A DNA stretch of 64,000 bases from Capitella teleta. Lineage: Eukaryota; Annelida; Polychaeta; Capitellidae. The notes below the pieces were generated by a model. The model worked only from the letters and a program-made list of their open reading frames with translations. It made no database searches and was not told the DNA's origin. Positions within the stretch are counted from its first letter, which is position 1, and each line of letters begins with the position of its first letter. Shown here one piece after another: positions 1-14,300 of the stretch. The stretch covers positions 72,851-136,850 of the forward strand of contig KB302363.1 in assembly GCA_000328365.1 (NCBI GenBank). Direction: 5' to 3'. A program made the translations under genes and the position numbers.

Positions 1-981
1 ACCTCAAACAGCACTGAATTTCATCACTTTTTTTACCTTGAGCCATGTTTGAAATTGATCAGACATGTACAGTTAATAGTACATGTACTTGGCGATGTAG
101 TGACTTGAATTATTTCAAACTTTCTATAGAACAATTGCCATAAACTGACTTGCGCCTCATGAAGTTACTAAGTTTGTACATTTCCAAATTTATCATGTTT
201 GTTGAAAGTGTACAATGTAGCACAAAGTGCACATTACTGTTCTTGCATCTTGGGCTTATAATGATATAACCTGCGACCTGTACAGTTGGGGAAAAATAAT
301 TAGTAGCCTACGCTGATAAGGAATTCAACTCTGTGAAATCAACAGGCAAGCGAGTTGTCTGTATGTGCGATGTCGCTTGTAACTTATTCTGAACGTTTTG
401 ATAAAAGAAATGTAAAAGAAGCAAGAAGGATGACAGCAGTAGGTCAAGGTTGCTTGTCTTTAACGCTCACAGCGTGTGCCAGGCGCTGGGGCATTATGCT
501 GCAGGTGCATGCTCCCGTGTTTGGGCATAAATAAAATACCGTGTCCGTCGGATATTAGTAACACGAATATTCATTATCCATGTAAAAGCACTATTCGCCC
601 AGCTCTAATATTAACGCTAAATGTCTCTCCTGAGGTAACATCATTGCAGTCATGAGCTCTTGTCTTGTATCCAAAAACAGCTTCGGAATTATGATGAAAA
701 CTATTCGTACAATTTGGCAATTTTCACGATTCGGCCAGCTCTAATTAAAACCAATTGCATTCTCATGAGTTCCTGGAAAAAGCCATTTTCATTCACTTTT
801 TTATAATTGTATTACCATCACATGTTTACATCTTGCTACTGTTTCCATAGATAAGTCTTCATCTCACTCTCCACTGACAAAGCCATAATGTCAAAACTCA
901 AAAAGCCTTGCAAAGTCTACGCAGAAAGTCTTAATATCTAACCATTTAATATATCCATGTTTTAAAATCATGTGTTTTCAG
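1..981. other. Non-coding stretch upstream of RNF121 exon
   Basis: No recognisable protein is encoded here. It should contain, or be the intron after, the first coding exon of RNF121, because the exon at 982 begins inside the protein. One tiny candidate is ATG at 430-432 followed by two codons and a GTAGGT donor at 439, which would join in phase 0. The match is too short to trust. An AATAAA occurs at 530-535 but no gene ending there was found. Confidence 0.4.
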
Positions 982-2496
<1,515 letters not shown>

Positions 2497-2664
2497 CCAT
2501 GGCAAAACCACGGGAATCCCCTTTCTAGGACTCAACATCAAAATACTTCATTAGGTTCTCAAAGATGAAATTTTAATGGTGTAATAATATGTCTTTACTT
2601 TGTGTGTATATTGAATCTTTTTTGTTTTATTAGTATGATTTTTTTTTTCTGTTATTGGAGTGAG

Positions 2665-2670
2665 AATAAA
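2665..2670 (+). promoter_or_regulatory. Poly(A) signal of RNF121
   Basis: An AATAAA lies about 170 bp after the RNF121 stop codon and is followed by a T-rich stretch. It is the first canonical signal after the gene. The roughly 670 bp between it and the SUGT1 signal is AT-rich with no recognisable gene. Confidence 0.75.
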
Positions 2671-3340
2671 TATGTTTCATATTATTTAAGGCTGTTGGCC
2701 CAATTTTTTTTCTCTCCACCCTTGAAATCATACCTTGCATTCCTTTGAAATTTCTTCCTCTGGCTGGTTCTGAAATTATTTGTGGCTTTTTATCGTTAAC
2801 ATTGGGCAACTCTCCTGTTTAAGATCAGGCAATTCCTGCATTTCTTTCTTTTATTCAAATATCGTCAGATTTCGATTTGATTCAACCTGGCATTCCTGGC
2901 TTCACAAGCTTTTAATGTCGAGCAGAATTTTCCAATCAAAAATAGCACAAAAAAATAATGGTAATTGAAAATTTATTCATTATGGAGTTAGGATTTTACT
3001 TTTCACATAGGTACTGTTGTGTTTTCTTGGATGTGCTTTTATTAATAATCAAACAACTGGGGCTGGTCAATCCTAATTTTGAGTTAACTATATTAATTCA
3101 GTTATGCTGTCATCATACAATGAAATTTGCATTCCATGATAACATTTCTCTCAACATGAGATGCATTCAATTTTCAAAGGCTACATCACAAATGACACTT
3201 ATTTTATGCATCATTATTATTCGTATAATCTGGCTCTCAATAAATTATTATATTAATATCATTTGGTGTTATTAACTTATTGTACTAGTATCCCACACAC
3301 ACAAGACAAGACTCCCAGAGCACACTTGAAAAAGAAAGAA

Positions 3341-3346
3341 TTTAAT
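3341..3346 (-). promoter_or_regulatory. Variant poly(A) signal of SUGT1
   Basis: On the minus strand this reads ATTAAA, about 55 nt past the SUGT1 stop codon. No AATAAA is nearer. The call is positional and tentative. Confidence 0.5.
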
Positions 3347-3400
3347 TCAAAAACCGGTTGATGAAGAGGATGTGAGATGAATTGAGAAGAGAAGCAGAGG

Positions 3401-5247
3401 TCACTGAGTCCACTTCTTGTACTCCATGCCATCTGGGGGCTTCATTTCGATGTCCTTATTTCCGACCTCTCCCCAATTGGTGCTCAGCACCGTGCCGCCC
3501 GACTGAACCTGAAGGAGAAGATCACTCAGCGTATTCAACATTCAGAAATCACACACTGATAGATTTAAATAAGCATTAGATTAACAATACCTTTGTAACC
3601 TACATACAAGCAAACCAAATAATGGAATTGAGACTCACGAAGGACTTGTTCATGGCTTTCCTCACTTCCTCTGAGCCATCGCAGTAGATCTGCTGGAAGA
3701 GCTGGTTGAGCGCCGCATCTCCCTCCAATTTCTCATCCTTCTCGTCTTTTTTTATGTCCGAAACAACTTTGTCCCAGTCCTTGGTCACATGACTTGATGT
3801 CGGGTACTTGTGTACATCCGCATTAAGCACAGCAGCTGTAAAGAAATAAAAGATAATAAACAATATGATTGAATTTAGATCAAGACACAAAAGTAGAATT
3901 AAAACGAGGGCTGACCACAATGATAAGTGACTCAGCTAGGATGCAAAGAGCCTCAATTAGGGTGGATATACATATAGCTTCATGAATAACAAACTCACCA
4001 GGGATGTGTTTAACAGTGGCCAATTGGGGATCCCCTTCCAGTTTTTCCCATCGGAATCCGTCGCATTTCTTTAGCTTAATTTCAACTTTCGTAGAAAATA
4101 TTTTACTGACGCTCCTTTCAGGGTCAATAGCATGAAGCAAGTCAAGATCGAGGGTGTAGTTAGATCCCGATGCCATGAGGACCTCAACTCGCAACTACAA
4201 ACAAATTGGAGCCATTAATGAGTTATCGGCAAAGTGATTTGATCACAAACGTTTCTTTCCGTGATGTCCACTTTGAGATCTTCTTGTTGGACGCCTTTAA
4301 TCATGATGGAGATAATAACAAAGGCCTCTGTCTGATACCAGTCATATCTACAAGATTAAATGAGGAATCCAATACTCGATGGAAGATGGAGTTACCTTGT
4401 CTTTGGTCCGGCTGGCATCTTTGGAGGCTCACTCGGTACTGAAACTCCGACCGATGGCTTAAGGAAAGATACAAATGTCAGTAATAGTAATTGAATGAAG
4501 CAGATGACTCACTGTAGTCGCTGTGGCTCCTTCTGGTTCCTGCTTGGCCACTGGAAATAAAAACATTGTTTAGTTAATTTGAAATACGGCACCAATAGAA
4601 AACCCACGGTCCAATTCAGCTTCACACTTGCGTACCCAGCGAGGGAAATTCTGCTCGTTCGCTGTGAAGGATAACAATTTCTGATAATTTTTTCAATCGA
4701 AAAAGAAACTAACTTACCGTCTAGGTTCTGTCCTTCAGCAAATGCAGTTCTTGCCTCAGAGTATCTCTCCAAATGGAAGAGAGCAATTCTGAAAAAATTA
4801 ATTATTTGTTCAAAGAGCATTCAAGATTGTTGTGGACAAGAAAAAAATAAAAAATTGGAGTACTTACCCCTTGCGAAGATGTGCTTTAACGTGTTTAGAA
4901 TTCAGTGAAATTGCAGATTCAGCATCCTGTAATGCCTCTGTGGGTGCAAAAGTGTAATTAACTGAAACAGCTGTGGATTCATACTCAATAGAGGTACCTG
5001 CATATTTCTCAAGCTTAAGAAACGCTTGCGAGCGGCCAACATAGAAATCCTCCTTGTGCTGGTCGGAGGCAATAGCTTGCGTATACAGCTGAAATAGGGG
5101 TGATGGCTCATTAGCATATCAATAATAAATTATTGATTGATTCTAAGATAGAGACATTAAGAAGAAAATTTAGTTGTCAAAATAAGATGCAAGCGTACCT
5201 TCAATGCTGTTTCATACTCCTCTTCAACGAAAGCCTCGTTGGCTTTG
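3401..5247 (-). CDS. SUGT1: SUGT1 / SGT1 co-chaperone (first exon not found)
   Basis: Eleven minus-strand exons join in phase: 5199-5247, 4998-5088, 4868-4937, 4718-4788, 4608-4661, 4513-4550, 4396-4457, 4251-4347, 3999-4194, 3639-3835 and 3401-3508 (TGA). They give 343 residues. The order is TPR repeats ([15 protein letters not shown]..., [16 protein letters not shown]), a Pro-rich linker, a CS domain ([11 protein letters not shown]... to [10 protein letters not shown]...RWEKLEG) and an SGS domain ([33 protein letters not shown]). SGT1 bridges HSP90 to client proteins and SKP1/SCF complexes; it acts in kinetochore assembly and in innate-immune receptor folding. The short linker exons 4513-4550 and 4396-4457 were placed by phase and their edges are less sure. 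The start codon must lie upstream of 5247, but no phase-compatible ATG exon could be picked out. Confidence 0.93.
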
Positions 5248-7560
5248 CTGAAAAATTAAGCAGACCGAATAATCCCTTGGTGTAACATGAAAAATGTGCA
5301 CACATAACAAGGAATTTGCATGCAGTGAAATTTTTTGTTCTACCGAGATTACATGGTTAAGCGTAAAGGAAAGTGATTTGAATGCTGTCTATGGAGTGAA
5401 TCCGAACTTTACCTATAATTGGAGTTTGCATTTATGCAGACAGATATTTCTGGCATACTTGTGGGCTTGGAAATAGCCTGAATAGATGAGTCTTGGAAAC
5501 CGATCATTCATTCTACTCAGTACACTGAGTATTGAATGCCGTATTGTCTCTAAAGAGAGCGCACACCCCAGTCTTTTTACAGTTGCAACTTTTCACTTCT
5601 AATGAACGCGCATTCCTTGGTCTGCCTTTCCCTGTGTCGAACGGCCTTATCTCTTGAATGGCCCATGTGTCAATCAATGCATCCAGTCGCCACCGTGACA
5701 CCCACCAGGCGACAGCGGGTTTACACAAGTATGAGTGATTCGCCTCTTATCTTCCCTGCCGCTTGTCCCCGCCACAGCTATGGCAACAGTTACGCAACCA
5801 GCGCCACGCTCGCGTGAGGTTGTACAGCAGTCGTTACAACTAGTAGGAAATAAAAAGGTTTGCATCGGGTCAAGTTTTATTGATCGATACTAAAGATCTA
5901 ACACACATGGAGGATAATTACACAACTAACGGTACACTAGTCAGTTTCAAATTTCAATGTCCTGGACTTGCAAAGCCTGATTGATTTTATGCGCTACCGG
6001 CGATTTAAAAGACTGACCGCAGGCAGAGGCTCGCAAGCAATTAAGCCCGAGCGCGTGTCAGTACAAGACGGCGGCTGTTTTCGCGCGCAAGGGAAGGGAG
6101 GGGGGAGGAGCCAGGCCGAGGGGTGCGCGCCCTTTAGAATTGGCTGTATGGTCAGAGCATCGCTCTGCAACTGCGCAGTGCGTGCTCTTTAGAGACAATA
6201 CGGTGAATATGATTGAGTCAGTGAGCGCTGACTATTATGACCAAGAATGACAGACTCACTGAGACACTGCCACTGCCACTGTGTGACTGTCAATTTTTCT
6301 CGCAAATAATTTGCCAAAAATAAGTGATATCTATGATCGTATCACAAAGGTCCTAATTGTAGTATGGAAAAAGCTGATAGTCGCAAACGTCGCACAATGT
6401 TAACATCCGTCAGTAGCAAGACGCTCAAATTGAAATTTCACACCTTTCATGGAATCAGTAAAGTTGAAAACAGATTATTTGTATTTGCGATTTGATTATT
6501 ATTTAAGTATATATGGATAGGCTTAAGTAGTAACTAAGTAAGTGTCACAGAGATTCGAGCGAGAGTGACTGTCTCAGAGCCAAAACAAGAGTCTCCCTTT
6601 AAGAGAATGGTGTCAGGTTCAGGTTGATTGGATTAAAGTGATTTTGTTTCAGCACTGTTACAATGTGATGTTCGAGTTTCTCTTTAGTTATATCTTCTAT
6701 TTCTAAAAGATATAACCTCATAAATAATACAGTAATAACTGAAATAAAACTTAACTTAAATAACCAACCAAACAAAAAGCCCTACTTCCCTCCCCCCCTT
6801 CCCCAAAACAAAACGATAACAAATGAATAGATAAATAAATGAATAGATAAATAGCGAATAAATATAAATAAAGAATAAATATAAATAAAGATAAAAAGAG
6901 AAAAACATAAATTGAATGACTGAATGGATGACCAGAAAATACTCGTTGCTCTACTCAGTCATAGTGCGAGAGGACGCCGCCTGGTAGCCCTCCACGCAAA
7001 ATGACCGATGTAGGAGTAAGTTGTAAACTAAAATAAAAAACACTGCACAACAGTCTACAATATTACATCAATAGACCAACCAAAAGCATCAGCACTAGCT
7101 TACTACTGGCTAGATAACTCATAAACAAACCAAACGTAATAAAAAATTCTAGTAATAGAACACTTTCACTCTCTGAGTCTCTCGCAAACGTCGTGATGAG
7201 TGCGAGTCGCCAAGTACGAAAGAGCATTGGAATTTAACACAAGCTTTAGAAACTAGATAGCATCCACATTTGGGTTGAAACGAAACATGATTGTCTTAAG
7301 AAGATTTATTGGAATTCGGCGGACAATTACTTGTAAGAAAGGGAAATTAAGACACGAGAAAATTCCAGAACCGAACCTGTAAACATCCATCGCGCAGGAA
7401 GAACGGAATTCCCTTCTCTGCGAATGACGTCACAGAGAGACGATGGTGAAGTTTGTTTTCTATGAACACGATATCGCGCAAACTGATTCTTACGGCATAA
7501 TTTTTATGTCTCTTTAAGTTCTTTGGCTAATTACGAGGAGCTGATTAAACTAATTATCCT
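5248..7560. other. SUGT1 upstream region, non-coding
   Basis: This should hold the SUGT1 start exon and promoter on the minus strand. A GC-rich patch around 5990-6190 is the most promoter-like part. The stretch at about 6790-6935 is a degenerate A-rich simple repeat (AATAAATA-like). No recognisable protein is encoded. Confidence 0.4.
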
Positions 7561-7627
7561 CACTGGCATTATCGATTATCGCAGATTCCGGTTTCTGCGA
7601 ACCAAAAACGCTCAAATTTTGTACAAA
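7561..7627 (+). repeat. 3' end of a dispersed repeat (SINE-like)
   Basis: The segment reading CGATTATCGCAGATTCC, then GCGAACCAAAAAC and ATTTTGTACAAAT recurs on the minus strand at about 51800-51855 with few changes. Here it runs straight into the (GGATA)n array, as a retroposon 3' end runs into its simple-repeat tail. Confidence 0.55.
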
Positions 7628-7630
7628 TTA

Positions 7631-7767
7631 GGATAGGATAGGATAGGATAGGATAGGATAGGATAGGATAGGATAGGATAGGATAGGATAGGATAGGATA
7701 GGATAGGATAGGATAGGATAGGATAGGATAGGATAGGATAGGATAGGATAGGATAGGATAGGATAGG
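7631..7767 (+). repeat. (GGATA)n pentanucleotide array
   Basis: About 27 uninterrupted GGATA units. It sits between the 3' end of a dispersed repeat and a perfect palindrome. The uniformity suggests recent expansion. Confidence 0.97.
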
Positions 7768-7826
7768 AATTTATTCATGAATGCATGCATGCTATAATAT
7801 AGCATGCATGCATTCATGAATAAATT
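7768..7826. repeat. Perfect palindrome with 29-bp arms
   Basis: Left arm 7768-7796 and right arm 7798-7826 are exact reverse complements around a single A. The arms begin AATTTATTCATGAATGC and contain a GCATGCATGC core. This can form a cruciform or an RNA hairpin. No coding role is seen. Confidence 0.95.
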
Positions 7827-8160
7827 AACTAAATATTATTTAGTTTGATTTAGAGTCACATTATTTTGCATTAATACATTCATTTGATGGTTCCTTAGGC
7901 CGCAGGGACCTTTGGACACGTGGTCGGAGCCACCCATAGGACGATTCTAATGACTAAATAATGATTGTTACTAATGAAAAAATTGACAGCATATACATTA
8001 AAAGAGCAAGAGGAGGGGGAATAAAAAAAAAAAATCTTTTAGCAATTAGGGCTCGGTTTTATCTTTTCTGTATTTCTACTCGCATCAATTATAGTATTAA
8101 TTTATGTCGGGTAGACGTGTATTTATAAATCGTGCGCAACTGCGGGTCATTCACTCAGGT

Positions 8161-8260
8161 GATCGGTTGTGACCATTTTTCTCCAATGGGGAGATAAGCC
8201 ATCACCCCATCTTGTTTGTACAAGCTAACCTTCATGTCTATGGGTGGCACGGCCTCCCGT
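8161..8260 (+). repeat. Dispersed repeat copy
   Basis: The order CCATTTTTCTCC, AATGGGGAGATAAGCC, CCCATCTT, TACAAGCTAA and CATGTCT recurs at 59324-59410 with moderate divergence, inside the stanniocalcin first intron. The two copies are about 51 kb apart, so this is an interspersed family. No terminal repeats or coding sequence were recognised. Confidence 0.5.
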
Positions 8261-8300
8261 GTCTCCGATAAGAAGACCGATACACGTCGATGCAACAGTA

Positions 8301-11300
8301 CCTGGTCACAAATCCCACGATGACCTCAGGTATATGAGTCAAATCATGAAACCAGAATGGCAACCGAAGCAGCAAAGCTCCCCGACACAGTAGTCCAATC
8401 GGAATGTGCGCAATACATGTCACCAAGTACAGATGAATGTTCCCTCTATGGAAACGGAGCTTCACTCGATGAAGAAGCGGCATCACATCCACCTCAAGTG
8501 CAATGCCCCCCCCCCTGTCATACACACAGATGCATTGTGTCTTTTTTTAATGTTCTATTTTTTATCAACCAAATGGATGAATGGGTAAACTTATGTTATT
8601 TAACTTGTTCAAGTGCTTTGAAATATGAATTGAATGAAGGGGTAGTGGGATATCTCAGTGGCGTTTTGTTGTATGCATTTGGAGTTAGAGGGTCTGAATG
8701 CGGTGGTTGTTCTCTGCGGGAGGGCGTCAGGACTCAGGAGGGGAATAATTCGTGGCCTGGCGGCCTCCTTGTAAATCATACATAACAGCATGTGGTGTCT
8801 TCCTTCGTGTGGACATCGACGACATGGAGATCACTCGACTCATAATCATAACGTACCAACATACAGAGATACGTTATGAGAAAGCGATCTGAGTCGTCTG
8901 ATGGTCAATCTGGTGAGTCAAATCATAACGTTCTAAACGGGCTGACAAGTGACCAATTCGTAAGTTCGTAATCATGCTTGTAACACTCGCCCAATTCACA
9001 AATGAGCATTTCAATGTTTCACTTTCTCCATTGTCGTGAGTGTTTGACGCGATTGCGCGCCGGATGCGCCGTCACCTTTCAAGGATCGATATAGGCGCCT
9101 CTTTCTGAATATTTCTCATCATAGAGAAAGAATAATTCTTCCTCCATGCTAAGTATGCTTGTATTACACACATATTAATGGACTGGAGATTCACACCTAG
9201 GTCAACTTGTACATCTCCTACATGTACCTCTCACGTTCATTTGTTTGGTGCTTCATTGTTCAGCGCACATACCTGTAGTAGTGTAGTTATATTGTGATCA
9301 AATTACTATGATATGAATTCCAAGAATTTAATCGGGTCATTAAATTAATTATATAATAGCAGTACAATGTATTAGAAAATTACGGTTGCAAAACGAGAAG
9401 TTGATAAGAGCGATCTGAACATTGAACTTTTGAACTCACTGAAATCTACCTACAGCTAATTTGTCCATGTTGTAATTAATTTCTTTGACTGCAGAAAAAA
9501 TCACCTGCAGCGCCAAGAATTCACCCCCAGAATTGCCTTTTTTCAATGATTGGAATTCAGTTTGATTTATTTTTAATCAGGTTCCTCGCTGTGGGTCTGT
9601 GTCTCCAGAGAGAAGTGATCTCATCTGCCGCCTTGTGTAATCATCACGATCAACAATCGTTGGTTACCCCTAGTTACGTAGGCATCAAAGCAAACGGTGA
9701 TTTCATTATACAAAGTTAATTACTGTCGTCAGGTATAACAATACAATATGCTAAACACATTAGGTAACGCCTCCTTGCATTTCAAAGATGGCGGTGTGCA
9801 TATACTTTGCATAAATTATAAGTTACTCGCGTACGTGGACAACGTAATTGAAAAGCATCAATAGTCCCTCAGGTGAGAGGTTCTGATGCAGGTATGCGGA
9901 GGTTTGGAGGAATGGGAAGAGAGCTTCCATCTCGTGGGAATCCTCCAGGCCTGCGCCTTGAATAGCAAGAGGCCTTCTCATCAAGTTATGTGTGCAGACC
10001 AAAGAGAACCAGTGGCTCCTTTGAAGATGTTCCTGAGCGTGCGTCGAACTTTGTTTAATTTTAAAGTTTTTGTGAACACAGATGGAGGTCGATCCGTCTT
10101 CGTCCACTGGTTAAAAAAAAACTCCGTTGTCAATATGCCCTGGGTTTTCAGAGGATCAAGCCAAACTAATTTTGGGTTCGAATCTCACCTTTTGTAGAAA
10201 TAGGAGTACATGTATGTACATGTGGGCCTATACTTTATTTAAGAGAGAATCCAATCAATTTTATTTCTTTTAAGAATATCATTTTAGCTGCGACATATGG
10301 ACTATAAATCACGGGAAACGTGAATAATGTATGCCACTATGCCCTATTCCATGGAAACCTATAAGCTATATCAGTGCTACAGGGAATACAAGAAGGCAGC
10401 ACGGGTTTATAATGTACTAGTAGGCCTAAGCTATGTGCCAGGTTTGCTATACCATGAAGCATTTATGTACTAGACTAGTGAGTCTCGTTAGAGAATATAA
10501 AACTGTCACAAGGTTGATTAATGTTCTGTTATCCCGCTTGAAACGTGATAATAAATGGCGTAGATGTGACTATCCTTTATGCACACGAAATCCAGTCTAG
10601 TCTAATCAGTCAATTTTGCGCGATTTAATCAACGGCAAAATGTGGCCTCTTCGGGGCATTTCCTGTATTCCTGCTGAACAGAGAAAACGTGGGGATTTTA
10701 TGAGGGAATAAAGAGCGCGATAATCATTTTATGGACACTTAATAACGCCGTGTTGCCTCTTTAATCAGCGATTCATTTCACTGACCACAAGGAATAGCGT
10801 CTGTTCCTCGTTTTCGCCTCGCGTTTGCAACTCGATCGCTGATTGGTCAGCAGCGCACTGCTCCGCTCGTCTTTACTGCGGTCCCACTGCTGTGCGGTGT
10901 TTTCTAAACGCTTGCGGGCAACAGACTAGAAACAAATTGCCGCAACTCTCAACAAACATCAACATTTTGACAAGCAGCAGTTCTTGAACCACATGTCGTG
11001 CTGGTCTCTCCTCGGATTTCTCAGATCTATTTGATATATCGTGAAATTGGAATAAGTAGATGCTTGGATATTCCATGAGGTGAGTTTACTCATTATTCTA
11101 CACTTTCCCTCGCCGCGAGGTAACGGGTTCAGAACGAGCATTTACTAGTATACTTCACAAATCATTAAAACTAGTTCAAAATCTATACAATATATTTTAG
11201 ACCTTGCTAGAAAAAAAATCCCTCAATCTGTATACCGAATATATATACATATTACACATACATGTACTATTGTAGTACCCCCAACTCCTACCTCTAGTAA

Positions 11301-14300
11301 AAGAGAGAAAAAAAAGAGAGAAACAAAAAGAAGCACAACGCCAGTTCCTACACCAATAATGGCGTTATTAATAAATAACCCTTTCTGTGAACGGCATTTG
11401 TAAAGTATATATGTAGTATAGTACATCAGACACTCAGGAAATGTTAGTTGTGTAAACCTAAGTTGTTGAATAAGCAAACAAGTTCAGAATCTTAGACGAA
11501 AGGTCGAACTGAGTTGTAAGAGGGCTCTCTGGCGTAAGCAAGGTAATTAGGGCATTCGCGCCTCATTAGGACGACTTACTCTCCAGATGGCGACGCAGTG
11601 CACCAAACACCGCTTGTAATGCAATTATGCATGTACAAATTGCTATATACAATGGAATAAGTTTGATTTATTATTTTGTTGTTAAACTGCATTTACATTG
11701 TAAATAAATAGTTCACGAACCCGGATCTTATCGACATAGTAATACATATCTATATACCGGTATATTGAAATAATAACAGAACAATTTCAAGTGCATTTGT
11801 CATTCTTGGCGTTGATTGCAAGTCGTTTGCGTTTCTGTTTGGTCAGGAGGATATAACTCATGGATAACTGATGGATAACTCAGCAGGGGTACGAACCCCC
11901 AAAAGACCCCAAAATACAATCACCACAAAAGTGGCCCCGTCTGCAAATTTGTCAATCTCGTCATCCACACGCAGCTGATCCAGCAATTTATTAAAGCAGC
12001 GAGCACAGCATTATGTGTTCATGCTGACCTGGAGTCGATTACTCAAAGCAATGTTCCGTTTGGATGGAATGATGCATGGACCACGCCTTGTAGCAATTAA
12101 TTTCGTCCGCACAAATTTTTGTTTGAAGGCCTGAAGGGCTGACCCGCTTATGATGTCTCAGAAATATTGTGCAAATATAATTTCCGACTTGGATATTAGA
12201 GCGTTATGTTTCGTTTCTAATTGTGGGTGCATTTAATAAATTGCTGAGTCAGCAATATATGTATCTATTATCTCAGAGTCAGTTCACATGCATCTCGATC
12301 TAGGCCTCACAAATTCCACGTTATCTTTCTTGGCCTATATTTGTCTGAACTGATTGAAAGCTATGCGAGCTTAATCCTTATAATGGCTCCTTTAATCCTG
12401 TTGTTCTTCCAACACATCTGCAGTACTACACACTCACTTCAGCTTTGTTATGAGAAACTATTTTGCGAAGCGACTGTTTCTGATCAAGACTTCGAGGAGG
12501 CGTACAAATCCCTCACGCGAGCAGCGGCAAGCACATAATCCAAGTCTTAGACTTGATGACTTTCAGTCTCTGAGGTAGACCAGGTGTTGGGCATTATGCC
12601 TCAGTACACTGTGTTATGAGCGCTGTATTTAATTATAATTCGGAATGAACAATGTTCACCGACCAAAACAGTGCCAAGTGCGATGATGATAAACTTATAT
12701 TCCCTACGTGAAGTGGACGATAAAACTGCCTTCATTTTTTTTTTCCTGCTCGCAAAATAGGTAATGAGAGTGAATTTTTTCTTCTTCTTTTTCTGGGCAT
12801 ATTCAAGTGTTAAAAAGCTCTTCAAGATGTGAGTCAATTACTGCATAGGTGTAATCGTGAATATAATGGAAGTCAAAAGCGAAGAGTGCGCGTTAGAGAT
12901 GTTGGCGCTATTTCTTGGCACATCTTTCAACTCCACTATGCTTCTTACATTCGCATTCTGCAAACTTTCATTCATGGCTCTCAGTTAATTGGCTGCAAGC
13001 AACGAAAGTTGATGAAGGAATGTTTGTCGAAGTTTTTTTTGTTTAAGGCTTCATTCATTGGTACCAACTTCCAACGGTGCGGGTCTCGCACCTGGGAGCA
13101 CTCGCGGTTTCTCACAGTTTCCTGGGATTTTATATAAAGGTAGGAAACCTGCCAGCTCTGTTTGCCGCATAAGTATATGTTTATGCATACACCAAACAGA
13201 TCAAACACCTTTACATTTAGTCATACCATAGTACTTAACTCCTGACCCTGCCAGCACTGAATTACGTTGACTGAGAACGTTTACCAAACAACCATTGTGT
13301 CATATCGTATACGTGTATAATGGAATTAATTGTTGTGTCTTAGACGTAACATTTACACCTTACCAAGATTCGAATTCAAATCTGAGAACGTGGTATGTAT
13401 ACGACGCCTTGAAAGAGACTTGGTGCCAGCTGCGCGGGTTTTGCGCCATCGGAGGAGGATCTTTCGATGCCGCGCATCACTGCGCCATCCGCCGTTCTCA
13501 TTTGTCAGCACATCATTCGCTTATCTCGCGAGATGACGAAATCGAGTCACGTGCCGATCGCACAATCAGAGAATGCGTGAGAAAGAAGTAGATTCTGGCA
13601 GGATTTGTGAGGTGAAAATGTCGGCAAGTGACGAGAGGCCAATAAGCGGAGAATTGTTGGCGTTTCTGTTCGTGGAGGGTGGTGATGATTCAACGAGGGA
13701 CACCGAGAGCAAGGGGCCTCTCTTTATAATCTGCATAATGTGATTATTAGCGTGGCTCTACTGATTAGTACTCAATATAATGTATATTGTAGGTCCGCGG
13801 GCATGGAGATAAGTTTTTTGTGTGTTTACAACAAATAACTTTCATTCCCCATTAAGACATTTCTATCTCACGAATGATAAAGCTCACTCACTCTTCGAGG
13901 AAGATTCACTGTGTGAACATTGTGCCGGCGAGCATACTTTGATCATGAGAATTCGCTGAAAGATTCCAGACGGACCTGAATTTATTTCCAGCTCCATTCA
14001 CAAATATTCGGAATTTTACTTGAAGAACAACAATTATTCTTCGCGGTCAGAGTTTATCCCAACACAAAATTTCTGAAAAGTTGGTTGTATACGCTAGCAA
14101 GTTGCAACAAAAATACAGCTCTTGCTGTGATGAGAGATGCTTGCCATCCAGATGGCGAGGTGCGAACATGATGGCACGTCAGGCCTTCATTCATTATGAC
14201 AACTTGCCATCCTTCACTGCAATCATGGCTGCGCATCAATCGTCACCGGAGCAAAATCCAATGGTGACAAATTGAGGTCATTTCCCCCCTAGCTGTCTCT

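Noticed and set aside
7569-7817. Minus-strand frame with an ILSYP repeat
   Set aside because: It is the (GGATA)n array read as protein, with the adjoining palindrome.
8357-8785. 142-residue plus-strand frame
   Set aside because: Low-likeness sequence crossing a poly(C) run beside a dispersed repeat; no splice or family support.
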